A stretch of DNA of 57,153 nt. Source: JAJAZB01 sp964244295. GTDB lineage: Bacteria; Bacteroidota; Bacteroidia; Cytophagales; Spirosomataceae. Positions within the stretch are counted from its first letter, which is position 1. Each line of letters begins with the position of its first letter. The stretch is taken from the NCBI GenBank assembly GCA_964244295.1, contig CAXTIG010000046.1, forward strand, positions 1 to 57,153. Direction: 5' to 3'. The notes beneath the pieces are model-generated. The model was not told the DNA's origin, did no database searches, and saw nothing but the letters and a program-made list of their open reading frames with translations. The position numbers and the translations under genes were made by a program. This document shows, in pieces, positions 25,749 through 34,594 of this stretch.

Positions 25749-27911
25749 TCAGTGAATCACTTTCAGGGTTTTACTTTCCCGCCCGGTGCTTACCCGCAGC
25801 AGATACAGCCCCTGAGGCTGGCGGGCGAGGTCCCATTCCAACACCTGCTCGTCGGAGGCCCGTTCTATCCCTTGCTCCCGCACGGACTGCCCCGTGCCGT
25901 TGAACAACACCACCCGCAAGACTTGCCCTTCGGCGCCCGTCACGGCAATCCGCAACCGCCCCTCCGGCGAGGGGTTGGGGCTGACCCGCACCTGCAACCC
26001 AGCCGCTTCGGGAGCCACTTCCCGATTGCTTCCCCCGCAGGTTTTTACCTTAAAATTGGCACTCGCCGCGCTGGTCCCTGCCGGATTGCTGCTCACCACC
26101 CGGAGTTTGTAGCCTGTCCCAGCAGGCGTATTTGCCGGAATCACCACGTTGTTGAGCGCCCCCGGACTGACCGTGCCCGGAATCGAAACGAAGTTGGCCC
26201 CCGTGGCATCGGACAATTCCAGCGTGAACGTATTGCCCGAAAAGAAGGGGCAATTGCTGACGGTGAAACTCAGCCGCACGCTCTGCCCGGCGCATTTGTT
26301 GTCGCCGCTCACGCTGGGCGTACTTGAAAATGCAGGCTGGTTGACGGTGAAGGGCGCACTCACTGCCGAGTACGCCGACGAACCCTCGGCGGTGGCCACG
26401 ATGCGCACCCGGTAGCTCGTGCCCGTGGGGGTGTTCTGCGGAATGCTCACCGTGTTGATGCCCGGCGTGACCGTACCAGTCAGCGTAACGGGTGCAGCAA
26501 ACGAGCCGTTTTTGTCGGAAAGCTCAACGGTAAACGCGTTGCCCGCCGGGAAGGGGCAGGTGGTTCCCAGGGTGAAACTCACTTTTACGTTGCCCCCGGC
26601 GCAGGCGGGCGTCAGGCTGACGGTGGGCGTGGAATTGAAGACCACCGGCTTGACCTGAAACGGCCCGCTCTCGCTGTTGAAGGCCGGGTTGGAGGAAACC
26701 ACCCGGATTTTGTACCCGCCGCCCGCCGCCGTGCCCAGCGGGATGGTGAGCGAATTGGCACCGGGGGATACACTGCCTAAACCAACCGGGGAGCCAAACC
26801 CACCACTGGCATCGGACAGCTCGGCGCTGAAGGTGGCATCGCCGGGGCAACTGACGCTGAAGTTGAGGGTGACATCCTGCCCCGCGCAAACGGGGGCGCC
26901 CGATACGGTGGCCGGACTCAACAGGCCCGGCCCTACCAGGGTCGTGGCGGTTTTGCCGATGAAATAAAAGGTTTCTTCCTGCTGAATCGTCAACAACTCG
27001 AACGTATTCGAACCCGCGACGGCGGCACTGAGGCCGACCAGCAGGGGATTGCCCTCCGTTACGAAACTATAATCCAGATCCGGGACACCGTTCAGTTTAA
27101 AATCCACCCGGTAGTAGCCCGCCGGGAAGGATACCCCATTCGTCGTGATCGATGCCTGAAAACTGGTGGCTTCGCACACGGGCGGCAGCGACACCGTGAG
27201 GCCATCGAAGGGCGTGGTGGCTGCCAACACCAAATCCATCGACGTCGCCCCCTCGTTCCCGCTGGCATCGGTGGCCATGAAGATCACTTTGATCGAACCC
27301 GTCCCGGCAATGGCCGATCCAGGCGTGGGGGTTTGCGTGAGCGTAAAATCACAGTCTTCGTCGTCCGTGACCAGGCTCCGCAGGTCGGGCATGATGGTCG
27401 TGGACTTGATCGTGACCGCATCGGGCGCGTAGAGGACAGGGTCCACGTCGTCGGTCAGCGTGACTGTGATCGAGCAGGTGCGGTCGTCGACCGAATTCGT
27501 GATCGTCACGATGGTCTGACCCGCACCCAGGAAGACGTTGGGGTCACTGCTCTCGTCGGGGTTTATCGTGAACGACGCGGGCACGAACGCCGGAGCCGGC
27601 GTGCCGCTGGAGAACGAGTACGTAAACAGGCACCCCTCGCAGCCGTACGGATACCCCAATCGTACCACCCTGCCGCAGGTCGTGGGGGGCGTGTTGACCG
27701 GCGTACCAACGTCGGTCGTGCTGATTTCGGAAAAAGAAGCCTCCAACTCATATTGGCAGACCTCTTCGACCGCTGCGGCGCGGACGGGCCGCAGCGGCTC
27801 GGCGGGATTCGAAGCAGTCACGAGGGGGGCTACGTCGGCGTGGCGGCTTTCCCGCTGGGCGGACACCAGCCCAAACAGGCTCAGGAAAAGAAAGGGTAAA
27901 AAGATTTTCAT
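25749..27911 (-). CDS. T9SS type A repeat protein (copy A)
   Basis: 720 residues. Signal peptide MKIFLPFLFLSLFGLVSAQ. Residues about 45-230 include HYR-like segments (GAGQTIVTITNSVDDRTCSI; KVIFMATDASGNEGATSMDL). About 330-620 are three tandem modules of about 90 residues, each with CAG near the start, an FxxELSD strand and YxxRVVSSNP at the end. The C-terminal type A sorting domain begins at LQVRVSPNPSPEGRL and ends LYLLRVSTGRESKTLKVIH. A paralogue with the same three modules and almost the same C-terminus lies at 31523-33724, and a decayed third C-terminus at about 34130-34360. Predicted surface or secreted protein; function unknown. It follows the PNGase F-like gene by 87 nt on the same strand. 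Confidence 0.85.
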   Translation of the reverse strand: MKIFLPFLFLSLFGLVSAQRESRHADVAPLVTASNPAEPLRPVRAAAVEEVCQYELEASFSEISTTDVGTPVNTPPTTCGRVVRLGYPYGCEGCLFTYSFSSGTPAPAFVPASFTINPDESSDPNVFLGAGQTIVTITNSVDDRTCSITVTLTDDVDPVLYAPDAVTIKSTTIMPDLRSLVTDDEDCDFTLTQTPTPGSAIAGTGSIKVIFMATDASGNEGATSMDLVLAATTPFDGLTVSLPPVCEATSFQASITTNGVSFPAGYYRVDFKLNGVPDLDYSFVTEGNPLLVGLSAAVAGSNTFELLTIQQEETFYFIGKTATTLVGPGLLSPATVSGAPVCAGQDVTLNFSVSCPGDATFSAELSDASGGFGSPVGLGSVSPGANSLTIPLGTAAGGGYKIRVVSSNPAFNSESGPFQVKPVVFNSTPTVSLTPACAGGNVKVSFTLGTTCPFPAGNAFTVELSDKNGSFAAPVTLTGTVTPGINTVSIPQNTPTGTSYRVRIVATAEGSSAYSAVSAPFTVNQPAFSSTPSVSGDNKCAGQSVRLSFTVSNCPFFSGNTFTLELSDATGANFVSIPGTVSPGALNNVVIPANTPAGTGYKLRVVSSNPAGTSAASANFKVKTCGGSNREVAPEAAGLQVRVSPNPSPEGRLRIAVTGAEGQVLRVVLFNGTGQSVREQGIERASDEQVLEWDLARQPQGLYLLRVSTGRESKTLKVIH

Positions 27912-27998
27912 GGTTTCGAGGTCTAAGGGATTGCCGAGGAGTAATCAGTTGACAAACATAGGAACTAACTCAAAATTTCCGAAAGCTTGCCCGAAAAA

Positions 27999-30314
27999 TC
28001 AGGGGGATTTTCCCGTCGCCACGTCGTCGTTCACGTTTTCGTCGCCGTCGAGGTCCGCCAGCACCGCCAGCACCTCGCCAACCGGGCGGCGGGCGGGCAG
28101 GGATTTGGCCAGGAAAAACGCCTTTTCTTCCTGGGGATTCAAGGTCGCGGCCAGCGTTTCGGCGGCGTGGAACGTACCCCCGACGAAGCTCCGCAGGGTC
28201 AGGCCACTAACGGGCGTCGTGCCCGAATTGACCACCCAAACCCGCACCCGGTCGCCGACGAGTTCCACCCGTTGACAACGGACGTTGGTATACGCGCCGA
28301 AGCCGCGCAGCGAGTCGCTTTTTTCGATGAGGTAGCTGTACAGCCAGAAATGCGACTCGGTGTGCGACCCGTCGTTGTAGGCCGAGACCAGGAGGTTTTT
28401 GTAGGGTTGAATCTGGTAATCGAGCGTGAGGACCCCGGCGTGTACCGGCAGATTGACCGTGAAGGGCCGCACCTCCTGGCCGGGGCACCAACCCGCCCGG
28501 CTGTACATCGCCGAGCCTTTCTGGCCGGAGCAGGGGTTTTTGGCGCAATCGTTCCGCCAGAGCAGGTGCGGGATGACGGTGCTGTCGGGTTGGCCTTCTT
28601 TTTTCAAAATCAGCCGGTGGGTTTTGCGGGCAAATTCCCCAGCCCCGTCGGTATTGCCCTGGCCGTGGCCCGTGATGGTGTGGTGGAAGGTGAGTACCCG
28701 CGTGTAGGGATTGGGCTGAATCCGTACGACCGGCAAGCGCGTGGAGTACCGATCATCGCCGTACACCAGTTCGTCGGTCTGCCAAAGCGGCCTAAGCCGG
28801 TGGTAGGGATGGGGATTGGGACCGCCTTCGATGAATTCCAGCGAGACCGTAAGCCGCCAACCCTTCAGGGTGAAAGTGTGGATGAACGATTCCAGTTGGC
28901 AATTCCCCCGCAGCACGCTCCGGAAATCGGTCACGTCGAAGGTCCAGGGGCCGCAGGGCACGCCGTAGGGCGTGATGAAGCGGCTCAATTCGTACTGCTC
29001 GCCGTTTTTGAGCAGGAAAATCTGCCCAATCCGATCCCATTCGTCACAGCCTTTTGGGGTACAGGCTACGCTGACGTGCATCAGAATCCGGCTGTAGCGG
29101 TGGTTGTCTTCGGGCAACACCACCCGCCGGAACTGAAACCATTCCACCGCGCCCGCGCCGAAATCGTGCAGGACGTTGTCGAACACGGTGACCACCGGCC
29201 GGGTCGAACCTGGTGCCGGTTTTCGATACTGCGCCCGGGCCGTGTCGTTGCGGGGCCAGGCATCGCCCGGCAGGGCGGTAAACACCTCCAGACGGCTCGA
29301 ATCGCCCGGCAGGCAATCCAGCGGCACGAGGGTGCGGTGGGTGGTACTGGCTCCGGCGTCGAGGGGTTTGCGCAGGGTGTCGCGCAAAATTTCCCGCCCA
29401 TCGAGGCGGTATACCAGCGGAATGGTTCCGACGGCCTGCGTCCCGTAGTTGCGCAGGGTAAGTTTGACCCGGCGCGGCCCCTGCCGGGCCGTAAACACGT
29501 CCGGCCCCTCGATGGCCTCGACACCCACGTCGGTGGCGATCGGGGAATAGCCCGGTGCCCAGGCAGTGCCTCGGCTGGGCTGAAATTCTGCCTCAATCGC
29601 GTTACTCACCTTGTTTTTGGGAATCGCGCCGTCCTCTTTTTGAATCGGAAAATAGGCCAGCAACCCCGGCTCATTGCCCCGTAGGGAAGTAGTTCGGTCG
29701 CGTTGAATTTCGGCCTGGCTACGGGCTTTGTTCCAAATCCTGAGTTCGTCGATGGCTCCGTTCATACCCCGTTCCTCGAACCCCCCGGTGTTACCCACCT
29801 GCATCGGCTCTTCGCTGGGTACGTAACCGGGCAGCACTTCCGAATGCCTCACCTCGCGCCCATCGACGTACAACCACACCTTCGTTTGCTGCACCACCGC
29901 CGCCACGTGATACCAGCGGTGGGTGGCCAGGCAGGGCGGCGAAACGAGGGCCTTTCCCGCGCCCCGGATGTAGAGCATGAGACCCAACTGCCCGGCTCCG
30001 CCGGGTCGTCCCCCCGCCGCGAAGGCGAAGCCCCGCCGTGGTTTCCGGTCTTCCGTAACCCGGTCTTCCGTACTCAGGATGGTGTTCTCAAACCAGCCAT
30101 TGCGCCAGTGGGGCGAATAAACCCAGGCTTCGATCGTAAACGAGTCGGGCGACAGCGCGTTTACGCTGTTTCGCAGCAGCAACCGGTCGGCTTTTCCCTC
30201 GAACCGCAGGCTTTGGGCCGCCAGCCTTCCGTTGGTTCCTGCCCCGGCAAACGGCAGGAGAAACAGCAAGAGGAGTTGAAAACTTTTTGGTGAAAATGAC
30301 CGCATACGACGCAT
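27999..30314 (-). CDS. LamG-CARDB-PNGase F-like secreted glycoamidase
   Basis: 771 residues from the ATG at 30314 (MRRMRSFSPKSFQLLLLFLL, signal ending GRLAAQ). Residues about 35-220: LamG/concanavalin-like domain (DSFTIEAWVYSPHW, WYHVAAVVQQTKVWLYVDGRE, AIDELRIWNKARSQAEI). About 240-350: CARDB/APHP-like. About 360-670: the two jelly-roll domains of PNGase F, with KGCDEWDRIGQIFLL, SRFITPYGVPCGPW and SRAGWCPGQEVRPF matching the Elizabethkingia enzyme. Asp427 of CDEWDR corresponds to catalytic Asp60 and Glu560 (GAGEFARKTH) to Glu206; the position of Glu118 appears to be His479. F-type PNGases remove N-glycans from glycoproteins. The C-terminal 100 residues are an acidic beta module also found in the truncated copy at 30805-31176. 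No T9SS tail is visible. Confidence 0.85.
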   Translation of the reverse strand: MRRMRSFSPKSFQLLLLFLLPFAGAGTNGRLAAQSLRFEGKADRLLLRNSVNALSPDSFTIEAWVYSPHWRNGWFENTILSTEDRVTEDRKPRRGFAFAAGGRPGGAGQLGLMLYIRGAGKALVSPPCLATHRWYHVAAVVQQTKVWLYVDGREVRHSEVLPGYVPSEEPMQVGNTGGFEERGMNGAIDELRIWNKARSQAEIQRDRTTSLRGNEPGLLAYFPIQKEDGAIPKNKVSNAIEAEFQPSRGTAWAPGYSPIATDVGVEAIEGPDVFTARQGPRRVKLTLRNYGTQAVGTIPLVYRLDGREILRDTLRKPLDAGASTTHRTLVPLDCLPGDSSRLEVFTALPGDAWPRNDTARAQYRKPAPGSTRPVVTVFDNVLHDFGAGAVEWFQFRRVVLPEDNHRYSRILMHVSVACTPKGCDEWDRIGQIFLLKNGEQYELSRFITPYGVPCGPWTFDVTDFRSVLRGNCQLESFIHTFTLKGWRLTVSLEFIEGGPNPHPYHRLRPLWQTDELVYGDDRYSTRLPVVRIQPNPYTRVLTFHHTITGHGQGNTDGAGEFARKTHRLILKKEGQPDSTVIPHLLWRNDCAKNPCSGQKGSAMYSRAGWCPGQEVRPFTVNLPVHAGVLTLDYQIQPYKNLLVSAYNDGSHTESHFWLYSYLIEKSDSLRGFGAYTNVRCQRVELVGDRVRVWVVNSGTTPVSGLTLRSFVGGTFHAAETLAATLNPQEEKAFFLAKSLPARRPVGEVLAVLADLDGDENVNDDVATGKSP

Positions 30315-30804
30315 TGGAAATGAAGGTAAAAAGGTAGGACTTACGCACTGAACCGGCACGTTTCCTTTTAACAGTACAGACTTACGCAAAAATTTTGAAA
30401 GGTGTAACTCGGCCCAGCTGCGAAAAATTGATTCGTAAACCCAACGTATCGATGCGACCTGCGTAGGTCCATTGCTGGCGTCGGGGAGTGGGCCAATGAG
30501 GGCCAGCAACACCAGCAGGCGCAAGGGCCAGGTTATTTCTGGAGAACTCGTACAGCGGTTTCATGGTAAAAAAAGGGCTGAAGGTTGAAAAAGTGACCGG
30601 GCCTCGCTACCGGGGAACGCCGAACACAACGCCCCGGCAGCCGACCCAAACCACACCCCAAACCACGCCCTTATCCTCCTGACAATCCTGCCAAAAACCC
30701 TGAAAATCCTGCCAATCTTCGCCTCGGCTGGGTCGGCTCACCCCGATTGCCCGCCCCGCCGGGCATTTTCCCGGCAAAATACCCGTGGCCCGCAACTGAT
30801 TTAC
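30315..30804. other. Intergenic stretch without a gene; short direct repeats
   Basis: 490 nt between the PNGase gene start and the PNGase remnant. I see no convincing coding frame. CAATCCTGCCAAAAACC / GAAAATCCTGCCAATC (about 30683-30719) is a short CAGGATT-type direct-repeat cluster, a common filler in Bacteroidota intergenic DNA. The promoter of the PNGase gene should be here but no clear TAnnTTTG is recognised. Confidence 0.5.
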
Positions 30805-31176
30805 TCAGGGCGGAGAAATCGTCAGGCTCGCCACGTCGTCGCTCGCGTTCTCGTCCTCGTCCTCGTCGGCCTCCACTAGCACCGAAATCGCGGCGGGTTT
30901 GCCAACAGCGGGGGGCAGGCGTTTTTTGAAAAGGATGACCCGTTCCTCGTTGACGTGCAGGGCTTCCTCGATTCGCTCGCGGGCGTACAGTTGGCCGTTT
31001 ACGAACCAATGCAGGGTGACGTGGCCCATCGCTTCGGTGCCGGTGTTGGCGATGCGAACCTGGAGTTGGTCGCCCGTCAGGTCGATTCGCTGGCAGGCCA
31101 GGTTTCGGGAGCGGGCAAAGCCCCGCAGCGAGTCGCTTTTTTCGATGAGGTAGCTGTGAATCAGAAAATTCGGCAT
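30805..31176 (-). pseudogene. Truncated second copy of the PNGase protein C-terminus
   Basis: From about the ATG at 31176 the frame reads FLIHSYLIEKSDSLRGF, nearly the same as LYSYLIEKSDSLRGF of the neighbouring PNGase protein. It continues colinearly for about 115 residues (ACQRIDLTGDQLQVRIANTG versus RCQRVELVGDRVRVWVVNSG) to an acidic end with the same DEN-x-x-DDVA tail. Nothing upstream resembles the LamG or catalytic jelly rolls; the preceding frame (to 31257) is low-complexity Gln/Tyr-rich. This is the 3' stump of a duplicated gene. The divergence (roughly 40-45% identical by eye) indicates an old duplication, unless purifying selection keeps the module as a stand-alone peptide. Confidence 0.75.
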
Positions 31177-31455
31177 ACCGGGGTAGTCTTTGGGAATGTA
31201 CGGGCGCTGGTTTTGGTAAATTGGCAATTGGGTAATTTGCTGATTAGCATTTTTCATCTCAAAATCCCAAGTACCAATTTACCGCGACGGCGGCCCGGCC
31301 GGTTACTAATTCCCAACTACTTACCAGGAGAAAAGAGAACGTTTAATCGTTCCAGAACCTAGCTAACCGACTACTGAACGATGAGGTTTTACCAACCGGA
31401 CGTCCGAAGCTAAGGGGCTACTTTTTAGCAGCCAACCCAGGGGCTAAAAAACAAA

Positions 31456-31491
31456 AGCGGCCCCGTCCTGACTACTCGGGACGGGGCCGCT
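31456..31491 (-). terminator. Strong terminator after T9SS repeat protein copy B
   Basis: AGCGGCCCCGTCC / GGACGGGGCCGCT, 13-bp perfect GC-rich arms with a 10-nt loop. On the minus strand it is followed by TTTGTTTTTTAG, 32 nt after the stop codon at 31523. Confidence 0.88.
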
Positions 31492-31522
31492 AAATGGATT
31501 CAGGAATTGCGCCAACCCTCCC

Positions 31523-33724
31523 TCAGTGTAGCACTTTCACGGTTTTGCTTTCTTTTTCCCCACTCACCCGCAGCAGGTACAAACCCTGGGGCTGGCGGGC
31601 AATTTCCCACTCCAGCACTTCTTCTTCGGCGGCCCGCCCAATGGCCTGCTCCCGCACCGCCTTACCCGTGCCGTTGAACAAGGCCACGTTTAAACGTTGC
31701 CCTTCGGTGCCACGAATGGCGATGCGCAACTTGCCTTCCGGCGAAGGATTGGGACTGACGCTCACCTGCAAGCCCAGATCGTCGGGAGCCGCCTCCCGGG
31801 TATTGCAGACTTTCACTTTGAAGGCGTTGCTCACGGTGCTGGTCACCGTCGGATTACTGCTTTTAATCCGCAGTTTGTAACCCGTCCCGGCGGGCGTACC
31901 CGCAGGAATCACGACGTTGTTGAGACCCGGCGCGACTGGGGCCATCAGGGTGGTTGCCGCGCTAAAGTTCCCGCTGGAATTAGACAGTTCCACCGAAAAG
32001 ATGTTGCCGGGAAAGAAGGCGCAGGTCGTTACGGTAAAGTATACCCGCACAGCCTCCCCAGCGCATTTGTTGTCGAGACTGACGGTGGCTGCTCCCGAAA
32101 AGCCCGGCTGATTGACGCCAAATGCGGCACTCACGGGCGAAATCAACACCGTAGGGGCCGCGTTGTACACCACGCGGACGCGGTAGCCACTCCCCGTGGG
32201 GACTGTTTCAGGAACCGTCACCAGGTTCGTACCCGGACTGACTACGCCTAAACTGATCGGGCTGGCAAAGCTACCCGCCGCATTGGAAAGTTGGGCAGAA
32301 AACGTGTCCCCGCTGGGAAAGGCACACGGCGTAGTTTTCACCGTGAAGCTGACCTTAATCTTCGCACCAGCGCAGGCCGGCGTTTGACTGACGGTGGGCG
32401 TAGAGCTGAAATTTCCCGCTAATCCGGTGACGCTGAAGGCTCCGCTTGTCGATGTCAGAACTGGGTTGGTACCCACTACGCGAATTTTGTAACCAGTACC
32501 GGTTAGGGTAGTAGCCGGGATTGTGACCGAGTATCCACCGGGGCTGACGCTGCCTAGACTCACGGGCGCGGCGAAGCTGCCCGAAGCATTGGAAAGCTCG
32601 GCCATAAACGTGGAGTTGGTCGGGCAGTTGACTCCGAAACTCAACGTTAGAGGAAGTCCGGCACAGACGGGTCCAGCCGTACTCACACTGGCCGCCTGGG
32701 TGAGAATCGGGGTAATGATGTTCACTACTTTACTGTCTGAACCCGTACACGATGTGTACACCGGATCGGTGTAGGTATACACGACCGTATGGGTAGTGGC
32801 CGAAAGCTGGGAAGGGTCGAGGCTGGTCGCGGAGATGTTATCGATGGTGAAACTGCCCCCCGTTGGAAAGGCCGTGCCCGCCAGAGTAATGGGGCTGGCG
32901 TTCTGGCAATAACTGTCGGCCAACCCGGTGATGTTCACCACCGGTGACTGGCTGATCACGATGATAGCGCTGCCCGCCATGGTTCGGGCGCAACTGCCCG
33001 TACCTGTGTTCGTTGCGGTCACCGTGTACGTATCCGCTGCAACGATGGGACCAAACGAAATGGCGTTTCCTGTTCCAGGTACGGCCGCCCCAACGGGGCC
33101 ATTCGACGAATTCTTCAACTGGTACGAGGTTCCCGAAATAGAACCGCTTAACCCGATTGGTAAGCCGGCGGCCCCGCAGTACGTGCCACCGCCCGTAATA
33201 CTGTACAGGACGGGGCCAACATTCCGGTTTGAGCTACTGATTACTGAACCAGATCCCGTACATGAAGAGGTGTAATTTACCCGAATCCGGTAGTTAGTTC
33301 CACCGATGAGGTCGGTGGGGATAGTAACCGTAGCTGACCCTACGATTGGATAAATCGTAATTGGCGGATTAGTTGGAAGATTAGTCGTGGTCACCGTAAA
33401 GGTACCCGAGCCAATGTTGGTGCGAACGTCCGTATTGAAATTAGCCCCACCACTGGCTATATCAACGGTAAAGGTACCCGTTTCTCCAACACAGTTCGGA
33501 AAATTACCGCCACCGATTCCGACGGTAACGGTTCGACCCGGACAAATACTACCGGTTGAAGGTGAGGTTATCCCGGAGAAGATCGGAACCTGAGCCTGAG
33601 CCATAAAGGCGCTTAGTACCAGAAATAGGGCCAGCCAACGGCCAACCAGAATTGACGTTGGGCGGGGTCGCCCAAGAAAAGCTAACCGGGCTGGCGAAAA
33701 ATTGAAACGCGTAGAAGTTTTCAT
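31523..33724 (-). CDS. T9SS type A repeat protein (copy B)
   Basis: 733 residues from the ATG at 33724 (MKTSTRFNFSPARLAF ... signal ending AFMAQAQ). The frame is open further upstream to 34015 but that part has no signal character and is rejected. After PKD/Ig-like modules (TYTVTATNTGTGSCARTMAG; THTVVYTYTDPVYTSCTGSD) it has the same three roughly 90-residue modules as copy A (VCAGLPLTLSF..., ACAGAKIKVSFTV..., KCAGEAVRVYFTV...). The type A sorting domain (LQVSVSPNPSPEGKLRIAI ... LYLLRVSGEKESKTVKVLH) is about 75% identical to that of copy A by eye. Predicted to be exported by the type IX system. Terminated by the hairpin at 31456-31491. Confidence 0.85.
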   Translation of the reverse strand: MKTSTRFNFSPARLAFLGRPRPTSILVGRWLALFLVLSAFMAQAQVPIFSGITSPSTGSICPGRTVTVGIGGGNFPNCVGETGTFTVDIASGGANFNTDVRTNIGSGTFTVTTTNLPTNPPITIYPIVGSATVTIPTDLIGGTNYRIRVNYTSSCTGSGSVISSSNRNVGPVLYSITGGGTYCGAAGLPIGLSGSISGTSYQLKNSSNGPVGAAVPGTGNAISFGPIVAADTYTVTATNTGTGSCARTMAGSAIIVISQSPVVNITGLADSYCQNASPITLAGTAFPTGGSFTIDNISATSLDPSQLSATTHTVVYTYTDPVYTSCTGSDSKVVNIITPILTQAASVSTAGPVCAGLPLTLSFGVNCPTNSTFMAELSNASGSFAAPVSLGSVSPGGYSVTIPATTLTGTGYKIRVVGTNPVLTSTSGAFSVTGLAGNFSSTPTVSQTPACAGAKIKVSFTVKTTPCAFPSGDTFSAQLSNAAGSFASPISLGVVSPGTNLVTVPETVPTGSGYRVRVVYNAAPTVLISPVSAAFGVNQPGFSGAATVSLDNKCAGEAVRVYFTVTTCAFFPGNIFSVELSNSSGNFSAATTLMAPVAPGLNNVVIPAGTPAGTGYKLRIKSSNPTVTSTVSNAFKVKVCNTREAAPDDLGLQVSVSPNPSPEGKLRIAIRGTEGQRLNVALFNGTGKAVREQAIGRAAEEEVLEWEIARQPQGLYLLRVSGEKESKTVKVLH

Positions 33725-34056
33725 ACTGACAGAGTTAGAAGTGAAAAAAGAAAGGAGAGAACGGGGAAAACAAAACAAGCACCGCAACCCCTGACAAGTC
33801 GGAGCGCGTGGTACGACGCGTAACCAGACACGTCTGAAAAGCCTTGGAGGAAACCAGTCAGTGGCGTATCGTACTAAATCGGGCGGGTTGTTGGCACTTA
33901 TCCGTCCGTGCGGGTGAGGAGCCGACGTGGAAGTAGAACCGAGTGGGTAGAAAATTTCATGGCAGAGGGTAGAGGTGGCTAAGAATGGGCTAAATCTAAT
34001 GGAATCTTTTTTCAAAATTGAAAGATCATTCGGTAAAATCTTTTGACTACACGTAC

Positions 34057-34110
34057 TCTTTGAAAATCAACGAGATAGTCCGCCTGGGCTATCTTATTGA
34101 TTTTCAAAGA
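34057..34110. repeat. AT-rich inverted repeat
   Basis: TCTTTGAAAATCAA (34057-34070) and TTGATTTTCAAAGA (34097-34110) are perfect 14-bp arms, with GATAG/CTATC pairing further inside. The rest of the interval 33725-34130 upstream of copy B contains no recognisable gene. Confidence 0.75.
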
Positions 34111-34129
34111 AGACCGTTTAAAATCAATG

Positions 34130-34360
34130 CAGCCCCTTCCGGGTTTTTCGGCTTCCCCAATCGCTTGCTGTACGGTTTGCCCCAACCGTTGAACAACGCC
34201 ACCCGCAAGGCCAGCCCTTCGGCTTCGGTCACGGTGATTGGTAAACGTCCCTCCGGCGAGGAATTCGCGCTATCCGCTACCCGCAGGTCAAGCTGTTGCG
34301 GGGGTCACTTGCCGATTGTTGACGCAGGCTTTCCCCTTGAAAGTACCGCTGCCTACGCTC
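34130..34360 (-). pseudogene. Decayed C-terminus of a third T9SS type A protein
   Basis: On the minus strand one frame reads FKGKACVNNRQVTPATA then stops. After a one-base shift another reads LDLRVADSANSSPEGRLPIT, then VTEAEGLALRVALFNG. This follows the end of copies A and B (FKVKTCGGSNREVAPEAAGLQVRVSPNPSPEG, in pieces; AEGQVLRVVLFNGTG), including the SPEGRL and VALFNG signatures. The reading frame is broken and the rest of the gene is absent, so it is a fossil of another duplication of the same cargo family. Confidence 0.72.
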
Positions 34361-34498
34361 ATTCCTACCAAATTGCCGCTCAAAGGGCCTGCGCAACGAA
34401 GTCCTCTACGTCGCGGACAACGATTACGACCACGGGAGTTTCTAGCTTCCAGGCGACTTGTCCTACACCCAAATTAAGCAAGTGGCACTTCGTAATCG

Positions 34499-34581
34499 GG
34501 TAATTTGGTAATTGGTTTTTTAAACAACCAACTCGCTTTCACCAAATTAACCAAGTACCTAATTTACCCAATTACCTCTAC
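34499..34581. repeat. AT-rich GGTAATTTGG-type repeat after the DUF5690 gene
   Basis: GGGTAATTTGGTAATTGG on the left and its imperfect complement CTAATTTACCCAATTACC on the right bracket about 83 nt. A relative (GGTAAATTGGCAATTGGGTAA) occurs at about 31215-31235. It lies at the 3' side of the minus-strand DUF5690 gene, where it could fold as a weak terminator. Confidence 0.5.
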
Positions 34582-34594
34582 ACGGCTAGTTAAT

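Noticed and set aside
33725..34015. Upstream extension of T9SS repeat protein copy B
   Set aside because: About 97 extra residues without signal character before a proper signal peptide at 33724.
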